This document shows positions 38,757 to 47,430 of a stretch of DNA of 61,315 nucleotides, one piece after another. The stretch comes from a virus. The translations under genes and the position numbers were made by a program. Where the stretch lies: positions 1-61,315 of IMG/VR virus record IMGVR_UViG_3300020020_000031. The stretch is one strand, 5' to 3'. The notes under the pieces were generated by a model that was not told the origin of the DNA, ran no database searches, and worked only from the letters and a program-made list of their open reading frames with translations. Positions within the stretch are counted from its first letter, which is position 1, and each line of letters starts with the position of its first letter.

Positions 38757-39146
38757 ATGACCGAGCCCGAGTACGTAACCGTGGGTGACCCTGCGCCCGC
38801 TACCGGCACGGCGGGTGAATTGCCGGTTGGTGGAGTCGGCGAAGCGCCGCCGGAGGAGGCGGCAGCAAAGCTCAGCGACACCGTGCTTTGCGTACGGTAC
38901 AAGGGGACCGCCAACCAGCGTTCCCTCAGCGCGGATGACATCTCCGGGGTCGGCTCTACGGCGCCCGAATTCCTCGTCTGGACTCCGGAGTCCGAGGTGC
39001 CTTGGGAGGACTGGCTGCGGCTAGCCGGTAGCGAAGAGCGCGCGCGCCAGGTATTGAAGGATATGGCGCACGATTTCGAGCTTGTCGGTCCTGGCGCAGA
39101 AGCCGACGCGGCCGAGGAGTTCGAAGTTGGGGGCTCGGTGGAATAA
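38757..39146 (+). CDS. Hypothetical acidic protein in the tail cluster
   Basis: The 129-residue acidic protein is Gly/Pro/Glu-rich at both ends with a folded-looking middle (TVLCVRYKGTANQRSLSADDI, VPWEDWLRLAGSEERARQVL). No structural class was recognised. It is probably a minor virion protein or assembly factor. Confidence 0.5.
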   Translation: MTEPEYVTVGDPAPATGTAGELPVGGVGEAPPEEAAAKLSDTVLCVRYKGTANQRSLSADDISGVGSTAPEFLVWTPESEVPWEDWLRLAGSEERARQVLKDMAHDFELVGPGAEADAAEEFEVGGSVE

Positions 39147-39147
39147 A

Positions 39148-39354
39148 ATGGACCTTCGGTGCGAGCACAAGAAGCATGCCGAATTGGCTGATGGAGTCTT
39201 CTCCATTAAGTGTCGGCAGGCTTTCTGTGGTGCTGGCCCGGGAGTGGTGGTGATCCACCGTTGGACGCTCAGTGGTGAGCGTCTATCAGATCAGCGGTTC
39301 CGGGATCCAATCCCAACGACCGCAAGACAACAGGAGGAGGGAGCACGGCTATGA
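39148..39354 (+). CDS. Small zinc-knuckle-type protein
   Basis: The 68-residue protein shows LRCEHKKHAELADGV and IKCRQAFCGAGPGVVVIHRW, giving a C-H-C-C set and the conserved look of a short actinophage protein usually found beside tail tube genes. Function is unknown. Confidence 0.65.
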   Translation: MDLRCEHKKHAELADGVFSIKCRQAFCGAGPGVVVIHRWTLSGERLSDQRFRDPIPTTARQQEEGARL

Positions 39355-39905
39355 CCATGCCGATTCCGTTGCCGTTCGGTCTGCGGGATGTGAAGATCAC
39401 CCCGTACACTGATGCGACAGCAACCGCGCTGGCGGCATCCAGCATCGATTTCCCCAACAGCCGCGTGTTCTCATTCACGGAGACGGAGGATTTCGAGGAA
39501 CTGCGCGGAGATGACAGCCTTGTCGCTACGCATGGCGCCGGTCCTTCGGTTCAATGGGAACTGGAAGGCGGTGGCTATTCCCTGGAGGCCGTACGCGCCA
39601 TGTACGGCGGCACCATTTCCGAGACCGGCTCGGCTCCCAACCGGGTCAAGAAGCTGCGGAAGCTGAAGACGGATCAACGGCCATACTTCAAGGTCGAGGG
39701 CCAGATCATTTCGGACTCCGGCGGCGACCTTCACGCGGTCCTTTGGCGCTGCAAGGCGACAGATGACCTCGCTGGCGAATTCTCCGATGGTCAGTTCTTC
39801 TTGACTGGAGCTTCCGGGGCGGGTCTGGGATGCTTGATCCCGGGCGGCGACATCAACGTGGTCTGGGACTTTGTCCAGAACGAGACTGCGGCCACTATCC
39901 CGTAA
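39351..39905 (+). CDS. Major tail (tube) protein
   Basis: The 184-residue protein sits between the terminator-like gene and the chaperones and has a strand-rich tube-protein pattern (RDVKITPYTDATATAL, VFSFTETEDFEELRGDD, PYFKVEGQIISDSGGDLHAVL). It should polymerise into the long non-contractile tail. GGAGGAGGG precedes the ATG. It overlaps the upstream gene by four bases. Confidence 0.78.
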   Translation: MTMPIPLPFGLRDVKITPYTDATATALAASSIDFPNSRVFSFTETEDFEELRGDDSLVATHGAGPSVQWELEGGGYSLEAVRAMYGGTISETGSAPNRVKKLRKLKTDQRPYFKVEGQIISDSGGDLHAVLWRCKATDDLAGEFSDGQFFLTGASGAGLGCLIPGGDINVVWDFVQNETAATIP

Positions 39906-39931
39906 CCGGGCCAACCTGAGAGGAGAGAGAA

Positions 39932-40315
39932 ATGGCCGATCAGACCGCCAATATCCAGAAGCCTGGACTCACTGGCGTGGCCCCAACCTACGCGGCGGCG
40001 AACGCCACGGACTTCTTCACCGCAGCGCCCAATTCGCGGTACGAAATCCACTACAAGAATGGCGCGACCCCAACCGCCACGGGCGCGTTCACCATCACCG
40101 ATCCGACGACCGTAGCTCCGCCCGGATCTGGAGCCGTCGCCGGCTTCGCGGATGCCATTGTGAAGGCAACTGGATCCATGCTCGCTAACACCGAGCTCAA
40201 ATGTGTCATTAGCAACAGCGACCGATTCCGAGACGCTAACGGACGGATCAACTTCGTCCATGGCGGGACTCTTACAACGGTAGTCATGAACATTCTCGGA
40301 CCGTTCCCCGCGTAA
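39932..40315 (+). CDS. Secondary tail or decoration protein
   Basis: The 127-residue protein is Ala/Thr/Gly-rich and strand-forming (TGAFTITDPTTVAPP, TELKCVISNSD), reminiscent of small tail-tube-associated or decoration proteins. It has a GGAGAGAGA site upstream. It may be a minor tail component; evidence is limited to composition and context. Confidence 0.5.
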   Translation: MADQTANIQKPGLTGVAPTYAAANATDFFTAAPNSRYEIHYKNGATPTATGAFTITDPTTVAPPGSGAVAGFADAIVKATGSMLANTELKCVISNSDRFRDANGRINFVHGGTLTTVVMNILGPFPA

Positions 40316-40340
40316 ACCATCTAGCCGAAGGAGCACAAGG

Positions 40341-40901
40341 ATGCCCGGCAAGGTTAAGAAATACACGCTAGGCCAAGCGCCCGACCTACACGACGTCACT
40401 CTCCCGTCCGGAGCTACCTGCCAAGCTAAGCGCCCCGGAGTTCAGGGCATGATCGAGGCTGGCCTATTGGACAGCTTTGATGAGCTCACCGCTCTTGTCC
40501 AGAGCGAGCATATTGAGCCCAAGACTCCGAAGGGAATGGCGGCCGCCGAAAAGGTCACGCCCGGTCAGGTCAAGAGCGCGACCGAAATCCTCATGGCGGA
40601 CCCATCCAAGCTAGCGACCGCATTCCATTTGATCGACCGGATGGTTGCCGGTGTCGTTGTTCAGCCGCCGGTCTGGGTCGATTACCAGATGAAAGACGAG
40701 CCCGACGAAGAATGGACCAAGCGCCAGGAGAAAGCGCTTGAGGATGAGGCGCTCGCGGTTCGCGCGATCGACCTTGACGACAAGATGTTCTTGGTGGAAT
40801 GGTCCATTGGAGGTTCCGGCGATCTGACCTCGTTTCGTAAAGGACGCCAAGAGCTTATGGCTGACTTGGCTCCAGGCCAAACGGTTCAGCTGCCGGCCTA
40901 G
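40341..40901 (+). CDS. Tail assembly chaperone, first protein
   Basis: The 186-residue protein shows the acidic/helical composition of phage tail assembly chaperones (gpG-like) and lies directly upstream of the tape measure gene. Its end at TAG 40899-40901 is followed by a second chaperone frame, open from 40828, that is offset by +1. A shift at the end (for instance GCC TAG C) would fuse both, giving the gpGT-type long form. Confidence 0.75.
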   Translation: MPGKVKKYTLGQAPDLHDVTLPSGATCQAKRPGVQGMIEAGLLDSFDELTALVQSEHIEPKTPKGMAAAEKVTPGQVKSATEILMADPSKLATAFHLIDRMVAGVVVQPPVWVDYQMKDEPDEEWTKRQEKALEDEALAVRAIDLDDKMFLVEWSIGGSGDLTSFRKGRQELMADLAPGQTVQLPA

Positions 40902-40914
40902 CGAGATAGTTGGG

Positions 40915-41115
40915 GTGACGGACCAGCCTATGGCGTTCTACTTCGACCGGGCGGTGTTTACGTTCGGGAGCGCGCTGGAGGCGGAATTGGAGAAAGCTGG
41001 ACACTCAAGAGGAAAGTCCAAGAAGTCCGACGCCCAGATAGCTATGGCCCGCCAACAAGTAATGGCTAAATGGCTTGGAACGAAAAGGTTTGCTGATCCC
41101 GTGCCGAGGGGGTGA
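40915..41115 (+). CDS. Tail assembly chaperone, second protein or frameshift extension
   Basis: The 66-residue frame has the typical second-chaperone core (AFYFDRAVFTFGSALEAEL, then KWLGTKRFADP). From GTG 40915 the ribosome site is poor (GATAGTTGGG), whereas the frame stays open upstream to 40828 inside the first chaperone. A +1 (or -2) frameshift is therefore the likely mode of expression, as in other siphophages where this part is a frameshift extension. Confidence 0.7.
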   Translation: MTDQPMAFYFDRAVFTFGSALEAELEKAGHSRGKSKKSDAQIAMARQQVMAKWLGTKRFADPVPRG

Positions 41116-41122
41116 GAGCTAG

Positions 41123-44100
41123 ATGCCCGACTACAGTCTTGGTACTGCTGAAGGTACCATCAAGATCGGCTATGACGGTAAGGGCATCACCCAGGCCGGG
41201 CAAGGGCTAGATACCCTTGAGAGTAAGGCACGGAATGTACAGCGTGGATTCCAGACTGTAGCGACGACTACCGGGATAGCTGCCGGCGCGATCATAGGCG
41301 GTATTGCATTAGCCGTCAACGCCGCAATTGATTTCGAAGCCCGGATCTCCGCTATTGGTGCGGTATCTAATGCTACCGCCGAGCAATTGGACCGCATTCG
41401 TAAGAAAGCACTTCAGCTAGGCGCCGATACCAAATTCTCCGCCAGCGAGGCCGCACAGGCGATGGAGGAATTGGTCAAGGCTGGCCTCTCTGTTGAAGAT
41501 GTAATGAATGGCGCGGCCGACGCTACCGTGGCGTTGGCGGCTGCTGGCGAGATAGCGCTCCCGGAAGCGGCTGCGATCGCATCTAATGCGATGAATCAGT
41601 TCAATCTGACTGCAGCCGAGCTTCCGAAGATTGCAGACTTGATTGCCGGCGCCGCCAACGCCTCCGCCATTACTGTGAGCGAGTTTGGCTTCTCGTTGAG
41701 CCAGGCCGGAGCTATTGCCAATCTGGTCGGCGTTGACTTCGAGGATCTGGCTACCGCTATCGCCCTTATGGGGAACCAGGGGATCAAGGGTAGCGACGCG
41801 GGTACGGCGCTCAAGACTATGCTGGCTAACCTCCAGCCAGTAACCAAGCGCCAAATTGATACGATGCGGGAACTGGGGCTAGTTACGGCGGACGGCGCCA
41901 ACCAGTTCTTTACCGCCGAAGGCAAACTAAAGTCTCTTGGCGAAGTTTCCGAAGTCCTCAAGCAGTCATTGGTTGGGTTGACTGACGCCCAGAAGACAAT
42001 GGCGCTTGAGACCATTTTCGGGCAAGACGCTATCCGTGCGGCTGCTACTCTCGCGGGCGAGGGGGCGGCAGGCTTTAACGCGATGGCTACCGCCATGGGC
42101 GAGGTTACCGCTCAAGAGGTGGCGGCCAAGAGACTGGATAACGTCTCAGGCGCGCTTGAGCAACTCAAGGGAAGCGTGGAGACGGCTGCGATAGCCTTTG
42201 GTACCGCGCTCCTCCCGACGATCCGCAAGGTGACCGAATTCATCACCATGCTGGTCAACAAATTCTCCGCGCTAGACCCTAAGTGGCAGAAACTGATCGC
42301 ATTCGCCGCCGTAGCTGCTGCTGCACTCCTGGGTCTAGTGGCGGTTATAGCTACGGTCGGTGCCGTCATAGCCGGCATGATTGCAGCCTTTGCGGCTATC
42401 AAGATCGGAGCCATAATTGGCGGGATTGTTCTCGCCATTATTGCAATAGCGGCTGCCGTCAAGCTTGCGTATGATCGCAGCGCGGAGTTCCGGACTCTCC
42501 TGGGGCAGCTAGGCCAGGTTGCGGTTGCAGTCTTCAAGGCAATCATGGCGGTTGTCCGCCCGATCGCGGAGTTCTTCAGAGACAAGATCATCCCGGCGAT
42601 CCAGGAGATCGCGGCCAAGCTACAAAAGAATCTCGCGCCCGCATTCAAGGCTATCGGGGAGTTCATGCAGAAGCATGTCATCCCCGGAGTGGAGAAGATC
42701 CGCGCGGCACTTGAGAAGGCAATGCCGTCCATTCTCAAGGTAGCCGGCTTGATCATCGGCCCGCTGAAGTTGGCCTTTGAGGTCCTCGGCAAGGTGCTTG
42801 GATTCCTCATTCCCATCTTGTTCAAGATTATTGGGCCCATCTTCGGCGCTCTGTTCACGGTCATCGCTGCTGTCATCGGGTTCATCCCCAACCTCATAGA
42901 CGGATTCGCGAAGTTCATCAATATCCTCAAGACCGTCGCCACGGTCATAGCCGTTGTTGTGATCGCGCCGTTCTGGCTGCTGTACCAGGTCGGGAAGTTT
43001 GTCTTCGAGCAATTGATGAAGGTCGTAGAGACGTTCGTCGCCGGATTCATGGCGGTATGGAACTTCCTGTGGCCGGTGACCAAGGCGGTTTGGGATCTTA
43101 TCGTCGCCATCATCCAGCTAGCCTTTGCTGTCATCAGCTCTATGTTCGAAGCCTTCATGGCTGGCGTAATGGCGGTGTGGGGGCTCCTTTGGGGCTTCAT
43201 CATCAAGCCAGTCGTAACCGGCTTCGGTGTAGTCATGAATGCGGTCGGCGCCGCGCTAGGATGGATCGGCGACCGGATCAGCGACTTCTGGAACTGGGTC
43301 CAAGGGATCTGGGCCAAGGTCCACGGATGGGTCGTCGTCCCAATCGTCAATGCGTTCAACGCGATCAAGGACTGGATCGCGGAGCGGATGACGATCGTTC
43401 GGAACGACATCCAGCAGAAGTGGGACGCGATTGTTGCGTTCTTCACTAACGCTCGCGACCGGATAGTCGCCATCATTAACAACTTCACCGCGATTGTGGA
43501 TAGAGTCCGGGCGATCTTCCAGCAGATGAAGGATGCGGCGATCGCCAAGGCCACCGAGATGGTCGAATGGATCGCCGGCTTGCCCGGGCGGATCATCGGG
43601 GCAATTGGTAATATCGGGATGTCACTCTACAACTCTGGTCGCGCGTTGATCCAGGGATTCTGGGATGGCATGAGATCCGTTGTTGACGCTATGATTGGTT
43701 GGGTCTCGAGCAAGCTAGGTGCTATCCGTAACCTGCTGCCGTTCTCGCCCGCCAAGGAGGGTCCATTCTCCGGCCGTGGTTGGGTGCTCTACTCCGGTCG
43801 CGCGCTCATGGAGGGATTCGCCGAAGGTATCGGCCAGCGAGCCGGTATGGTACGTGCCGCAGCGGAGCGCGCGTTGGCGGGAGTGGCTGGGAGTCTCCCG
43901 ACGGACTTCTCGGCTACGGTAGGTGCCGCCAAGTCCGGGGTGGGCGCGGCAGCGGGCTTCGGAGGCGCCGGAGGGTCGACTACGACCACGACGTCAACCG
44001 TCAACGAGATCAATTTGAATGTCCCGCTGGAGGACTTGCGTTCGATCCGCGACGTCCAGGATCTACTAGACTTCATTGACCGTTTGCGAAACGATAGCCG

Positions 44101-44125
44101 GAGAGGCCTGGAGGTGAATGCGTAA
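41123..44125 (+). CDS. Tape measure protein
   Basis: The 1000-residue protein sets tail length. An N-terminal TP901-type tape measure core is seen (SASEAAQAMEELVKAGLS, GVDFEDLATAIALMGNQGI, KGSDAGTALKTML), then several hydrophobic segments (for example AAVAAAALLGLVAVIATVGAV near residues 393-415 and IGGIVLAIIAIAAAV), long amphipathic helices with Trp-rich pieces, and a C-terminal PGRIIGAIGNIG/LPFSPAKEGPFSG element that is common in tape measure C-termini. At about 1.5 angstrom per residue the tail would be near 150 nm. Confidence 0.92.
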   Translation: MPDYSLGTAEGTIKIGYDGKGITQAGQGLDTLESKARNVQRGFQTVATTTGIAAGAIIGGIALAVNAAIDFEARISAIGAVSNATAEQLDRIRKKALQLGADTKFSASEAAQAMEELVKAGLSVEDVMNGAADATVALAAAGEIALPEAAAIASNAMNQFNLTAAELPKIADLIAGAANASAITVSEFGFSLSQAGAIANLVGVDFEDLATAIALMGNQGIKGSDAGTALKTMLANLQPVTKRQIDTMRELGLVTADGANQFFTAEGKLKSLGEVSEVLKQSLVGLTDAQKTMALETIFGQDAIRAAATLAGEGAAGFNAMATAMGEVTAQEVAAKRLDNVSGALEQLKGSVETAAIAFGTALLPTIRKVTEFITMLVNKFSALDPKWQKLIAFAAVAAAALLGLVAVIATVGAVIAGMIAAFAAIKIGAIIGGIVLAIIAIAAAVKLAYDRSAEFRTLLGQLGQVAVAVFKAIMAVVRPIAEFFRDKIIPAIQEIAAKLQKNLAPAFKAIGEFMQKHVIPGVEKIRAALEKAMPSILKVAGLIIGPLKLAFEVLGKVLGFLIPILFKIIGPIFGALFTVIAAVIGFIPNLIDGFAKFINILKTVATVIAVVVIAPFWLLYQVGKFVFEQLMKVVETFVAGFMAVWNFLWPVTKAVWDLIVAIIQLAFAVISSMFEAFMAGVMAVWGLLWGFIIKPVVTGFGVVMNAVGAALGWIGDRISDFWNWVQGIWAKVHGWVVVPIVNAFNAIKDWIAERMTIVRNDIQQKWDAIVAFFTNARDRIVAIINNFTAIVDRVRAIFQQMKDAAIAKATEMVEWIAGLPGRIIGAIGNIGMSLYNSGRALIQGFWDGMRSVVDAMIGWVSSKLGAIRNLLPFSPAKEGPFSGRGWVLYSGRALMEGFAEGIGQRAGMVRAAAERALAGVAGSLPTDFSATVGAAKSGVGAAAGFGGAGGSTTTTTSTVNEINLNVPLEDLRSIRDVQDLLDFIDRLRNDSRRGLEVNA

Positions 44126-46458
44126 TGGTCGAAATCTATGGTAACGACAACGGTGGCGGCTTATCCGGACCGAATGGCCATAGGGTCGCTGTCCATTATA
44201 CCATCCAGGGCCAGAGTATTGCCGGTAACTACACTGACGTGTATTGGGCGTATGGTGTTGACTACGGTAACCCCAACTGGTGGAACAATATCACCAACCG
44301 ATCCTGTAGCTTCAGCGTTGTCGTTGGCGCTAGCATAGTCGGATTGACCGGCTACGGGACCGCATTCTCGTCGGCTCCGATCATCAACACTAGCGATCCC
44401 GGCTACGGCGGACAGCTTCACTGGTTTGTGGATGGGACGTTCCGTCTTAACCACAATAGCAACGGCCAGGGCACTTTCCGCATCAATGCGCAAATGTCCT
44501 TCAATAGCAATCAGTGGACGTCGTTCATCACCAACTTTGATGTTGGCTTAGCGAATATCATCCGTCCGCCGTCGGCTCCGACTGTGCTTACGGCTACCCG
44601 GATTAGCGATACGCAGATCAACCTAGGTTGGACCAACAACTCCGGATCATTTACCGCCTATTCAAACGTGGCGGTCCTTCGGTCCACCGACGGGGGCGGG
44701 TACGCGCTCATCGCCACGTTGGGTGTGGTTACTAGCTACAACGATACGGGAGTCTCCGCCAACCATAAGTACACCTACAAGGTCCAGGCACAGAATGCGG
44801 CCGGCACGGCGGATTCCTCCGCCTCTTCAGCAGTTTGGACCACGCCCGGAACACCCACGAGCTTGACAGCAACAAAGCTTGCTGGTGGTAACATCCGGCT
44901 GGACTGGAATAATAACGTCAATTACTCCGAGTACACGGTACGGATCGAGGAATCTAACAACGGCGCCGCGTACGCGGAAATTGCAAGCGTATCAAGCGGA
45001 GTAATAACATGGGAGCACGTTTCTCCTGTTCAGGGGAATACGCACCAGTACCGGGTGCGCGCTAGGACGAGCTCCGGGACTACTCTGAACTCCAGTTACT
45101 CCAACCTATCCGCGCTCATCGTCCTCTTGAGTACCGCGAATCCGCCAACCGGACTCAGCCCCTCCGGTCCAACATTCGATGCAACCGAAGCCATTCTCCT
45201 TTCTTGGAATCATAACCCTACGGATGGCACGCCGCAGACTTCGTACCGGATCCAATATGAAGTGAATGGTGGAAGTACGATCACAATTGGTCCTACTTCC
45301 AGCGCGGTGTCGAGCTTCTCGCTTCCCGCTAGTACGGTTGCTAATGGCGCCACAATTACTTGGCGGGTCGCGACGGCCGGTCAGAATACCACCCTGTCCG
45401 CCAACTCCGCCACGGCTACGTTCTTCACCCAGAATCGTCCGACTTCGGTTGTATCCTCTCCCGGAAGCAGCGTCAATACCTCGGCTCTTACCGTTCAATG
45501 GACATACTTCCAATCCCAGGGAAGCGCTCAGGCCGCGTGGCATGCATACCTGATGCAGAAGGGTGTGCAGTCTGACTATAGCGATGCCACTTTAGTTGGC
45601 GAACTGTCCGGGACCGGCACGACTGCTCAGGCTACATTCCCCACTGCTTTGCTCGACGGTGAAACGTATCTTGTATGGGTTGATGTAACTAGTGCTTCCG
45701 GACTCCAGAGTTCGCTCGCGGGCGCCCAGCGCAAAGAGTTCACAGTTACGTTCTTGCCTCCGGCGAATGTTACTCTGGCGCTGTCTTACGAGGCAGACTA
45801 TGGACGGATGATCGTAACGGTAACCGGAAGCGCTGCGGTGGGTGGTGTTACGGAGCCTATTGCTCTTGTCGATCTCCAACGTCAAATTAACGGAGGCGAA
45901 TGGGTTACCTGGGCGACCGGGATGGCTCTCTCGGTTGGAACCCTGATGGCGATCTTGATGGATACGGCGCCCACAGTTCGTGGCACCAATAACTATCGAG
46001 CCGTTGTCTACTCAGCATTGCCCTCCTCTGTTCTGAGTCCGGAGGTCGCGAACGTTACTGCTGAAGAGCGTTGGGGATTCCTTAGTGCCGGTAGTAGCTT
46101 CGGGGAATTGGTACGAATGCGAGCTCGCCTATCGAGCCGTGCTGCGGTAGATCGAAACAAGAGCAGCTACCACTTCGCCAGTAGGCCCAAGCCGGTTGAG
46201 CTATCCGGGGAGGAGACCAACCTGAGGCTATCCGTCCTCGCCACGCTATACCCGCCTAGCCGGGGCGGGCAATCCTCGGAGCCGCAAGACTTGGAGGCGC
46301 TGGGGCTAACAACCGGCCCGGTATTGTGGCGGGACTATACCGGGCGTCGCATATTCGCCAGCTTGAGTGGCGTCAATGTTGACTACAATACGGATTCCGT
46401 TCTGTACCCGGCTGCATTCAATTTGACCGAGCTAGACTACGACGAGAATGTTGGATAG
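44125..46458 (+). CDS. Minor tail protein with fibronectin type III-like repeats
   Basis: The 777-residue protein has an N-terminal Trp/Asn/Gly-rich domain (HRVAVHYTIQGQSIAGNYTDVYW) that looks like a virion surface jelly-roll, followed from about residue 150 by several Fn3-type units (PPSAPTVLTATRISDTQINLGWTN; YTYKVQAQNAAGT; PTSLTATKLAGGNIRLDWN). The C-terminal domain is Arg-rich and strand-forming. It likely builds the tail tip and contacts the cell surface. It overlaps the tape measure stop by one base. Confidence 0.75.
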   Translation: MVEIYGNDNGGGLSGPNGHRVAVHYTIQGQSIAGNYTDVYWAYGVDYGNPNWWNNITNRSCSFSVVVGASIVGLTGYGTAFSSAPIINTSDPGYGGQLHWFVDGTFRLNHNSNGQGTFRINAQMSFNSNQWTSFITNFDVGLANIIRPPSAPTVLTATRISDTQINLGWTNNSGSFTAYSNVAVLRSTDGGGYALIATLGVVTSYNDTGVSANHKYTYKVQAQNAAGTADSSASSAVWTTPGTPTSLTATKLAGGNIRLDWNNNVNYSEYTVRIEESNNGAAYAEIASVSSGVITWEHVSPVQGNTHQYRVRARTSSGTTLNSSYSNLSALIVLLSTANPPTGLSPSGPTFDATEAILLSWNHNPTDGTPQTSYRIQYEVNGGSTITIGPTSSAVSSFSLPASTVANGATITWRVATAGQNTTLSANSATATFFTQNRPTSVVSSPGSSVNTSALTVQWTYFQSQGSAQAAWHAYLMQKGVQSDYSDATLVGELSGTGTTAQATFPTALLDGETYLVWVDVTSASGLQSSLAGAQRKEFTVTFLPPANVTLALSYEADYGRMIVTVTGSAAVGGVTEPIALVDLQRQINGGEWVTWATGMALSVGTLMAILMDTAPTVRGTNNYRAVVYSALPSSVLSPEVANVTAEERWGFLSAGSSFGELVRMRARLSSRAAVDRNKSSYHFASRPKPVELSGEETNLRLSVLATLYPPSRGGQSSEPQDLEALGLTTGPVLWRDYTGRRIFASLSGVNVDYNTDSVLYPAAFNLTELDYDENVG

Positions 46459-46472
46459 GAGAGGAACTAGCC

Positions 46473-46814
46473 ATGGGATTGAACAACGCGGGACTAGATG
46501 CCCTGCTCAACGACGGTAACGAGGCCGTGTTCTATGCGGCAATTGGAAGCGGCTCGGCTTCCGGCAACGAGAACAGCGCGGCGCGCGTAGCGCTTACGCT
46601 GGGCGCTCCTGCGGCGGGCGTGATCACAGTTAGCAACGTTCCGCTGGCTTTCACCGGGACTCCGTCGGCAGCCGCGACTCACGTACTGCTATTCAGCGCT
46701 AGCACAGCTGGTACATTCTACGGCTTCGATGCGCTGGCGGGCGATCAGGCATACAATGCCGCTGGTGCCTACCAAGTCACGGCTCTTACCTTGACCGGGA
46801 CATCGCCGGCCTGA
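46473..46814 (+). CDS. Minor tail protein
   Basis: The 113-residue protein is Ala/Gly/Thr-rich and strand-forming, beginning GLNNAGLDALLNDG. The N-terminus resembles that of the next gene (KLSNAGLQESLG), suggesting a shared tail-docking sequence. It is probably a small tail-tip or fibre-base protein. Confidence 0.6.
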   Translation: MGLNNAGLDALLNDGNEAVFYAAIGSGSASGNENSAARVALTLGAPAAGVITVSNVPLAFTGTPSAAATHVLLFSASTAGTFYGFDALAGDQAYNAAGAYQVTALTLTGTSPA

Positions 46815-46828
46815 TAGGGGGATGTTCC

Positions 46829-47401
46829 ATGAAGCTCTCTAATGCCGGACTCCAAGAGTCGCTGGGACCGTACGCGAATCTCGGCGGCCTAGCGTTCACT
46901 ACATTCACCACGAAGAAAGACATCTCGCCGCTACCTATCCCGAAGATTCCGGCCGGACGGCTTGACATCGGGTCGATGCTTAAGATCGAGGCCGAAGGGG
47001 AATGGTCGTGTACTACGGGTTCCCCAACGATTATTCTCGGCCTCTACTTGGGTACCCATGATGGGACTCTTGCTATCCCCGCCATCGTTACCGATATCGC
47101 TCTGTCATCCGCCATGGCCTGCGGCGCAGGCGCTCTGACCGGGATGCCTTGGCGTCTGGAATGGCGCGGTAAGTGCATCAAGGTTGGATCGGCCGGACAA
47201 CTAGTTGGCAATGGGGAGTTGAACTTCGGAACGTCGCTGACCGCATTCAATAACGTCCCGATCCCGATTACGCAGGCGCTGCGTACGCTGGCGATCAACA
47301 CGACGGTGGAGAACGCCATCGGCGTTAGCGGTACCTGGAGCGCTAGCAACGCGGCGAACTCTCTCACCACTTACAACCTGACCGCTTCGATTCTCAACTA
47401 G
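46829..47401 (+). CDS. Minor tail protein, beta-rich
   Basis: The 190-residue protein shows alternating strands (RLEWRGKCIKVGSAGQLVGNG, VSGTWSASNAANSLTTYNL) and begins with the same NAGL element as the preceding protein. This pattern is common in virion receptor-binding or fibre-trunk proteins. Function is inferred from context. Confidence 0.6.
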   Translation: MKLSNAGLQESLGPYANLGGLAFTTFTTKKDISPLPIPKIPAGRLDIGSMLKIEAEGEWSCTTGSPTIILGLYLGTHDGTLAIPAIVTDIALSSAMACGAGALTGMPWRLEWRGKCIKVGSAGQLVGNGELNFGTSLTAFNNVPIPITQALRTLAINTTVENAIGVSGTWSASNAANSLTTYNLTASILN

Positions 47402-47430
47402 TTCCCTCCGGGGAGGTCCGGGGGTGAGTT

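Noticed and set aside
42112-43596. A 494-codon open frame on the minus strand inside the tape measure gene
   Set aside because: It is a shadow of the biased tape measure codons, rich in Ile, Ala, Met and Thr, with no ribosome site and no recognisable domain.
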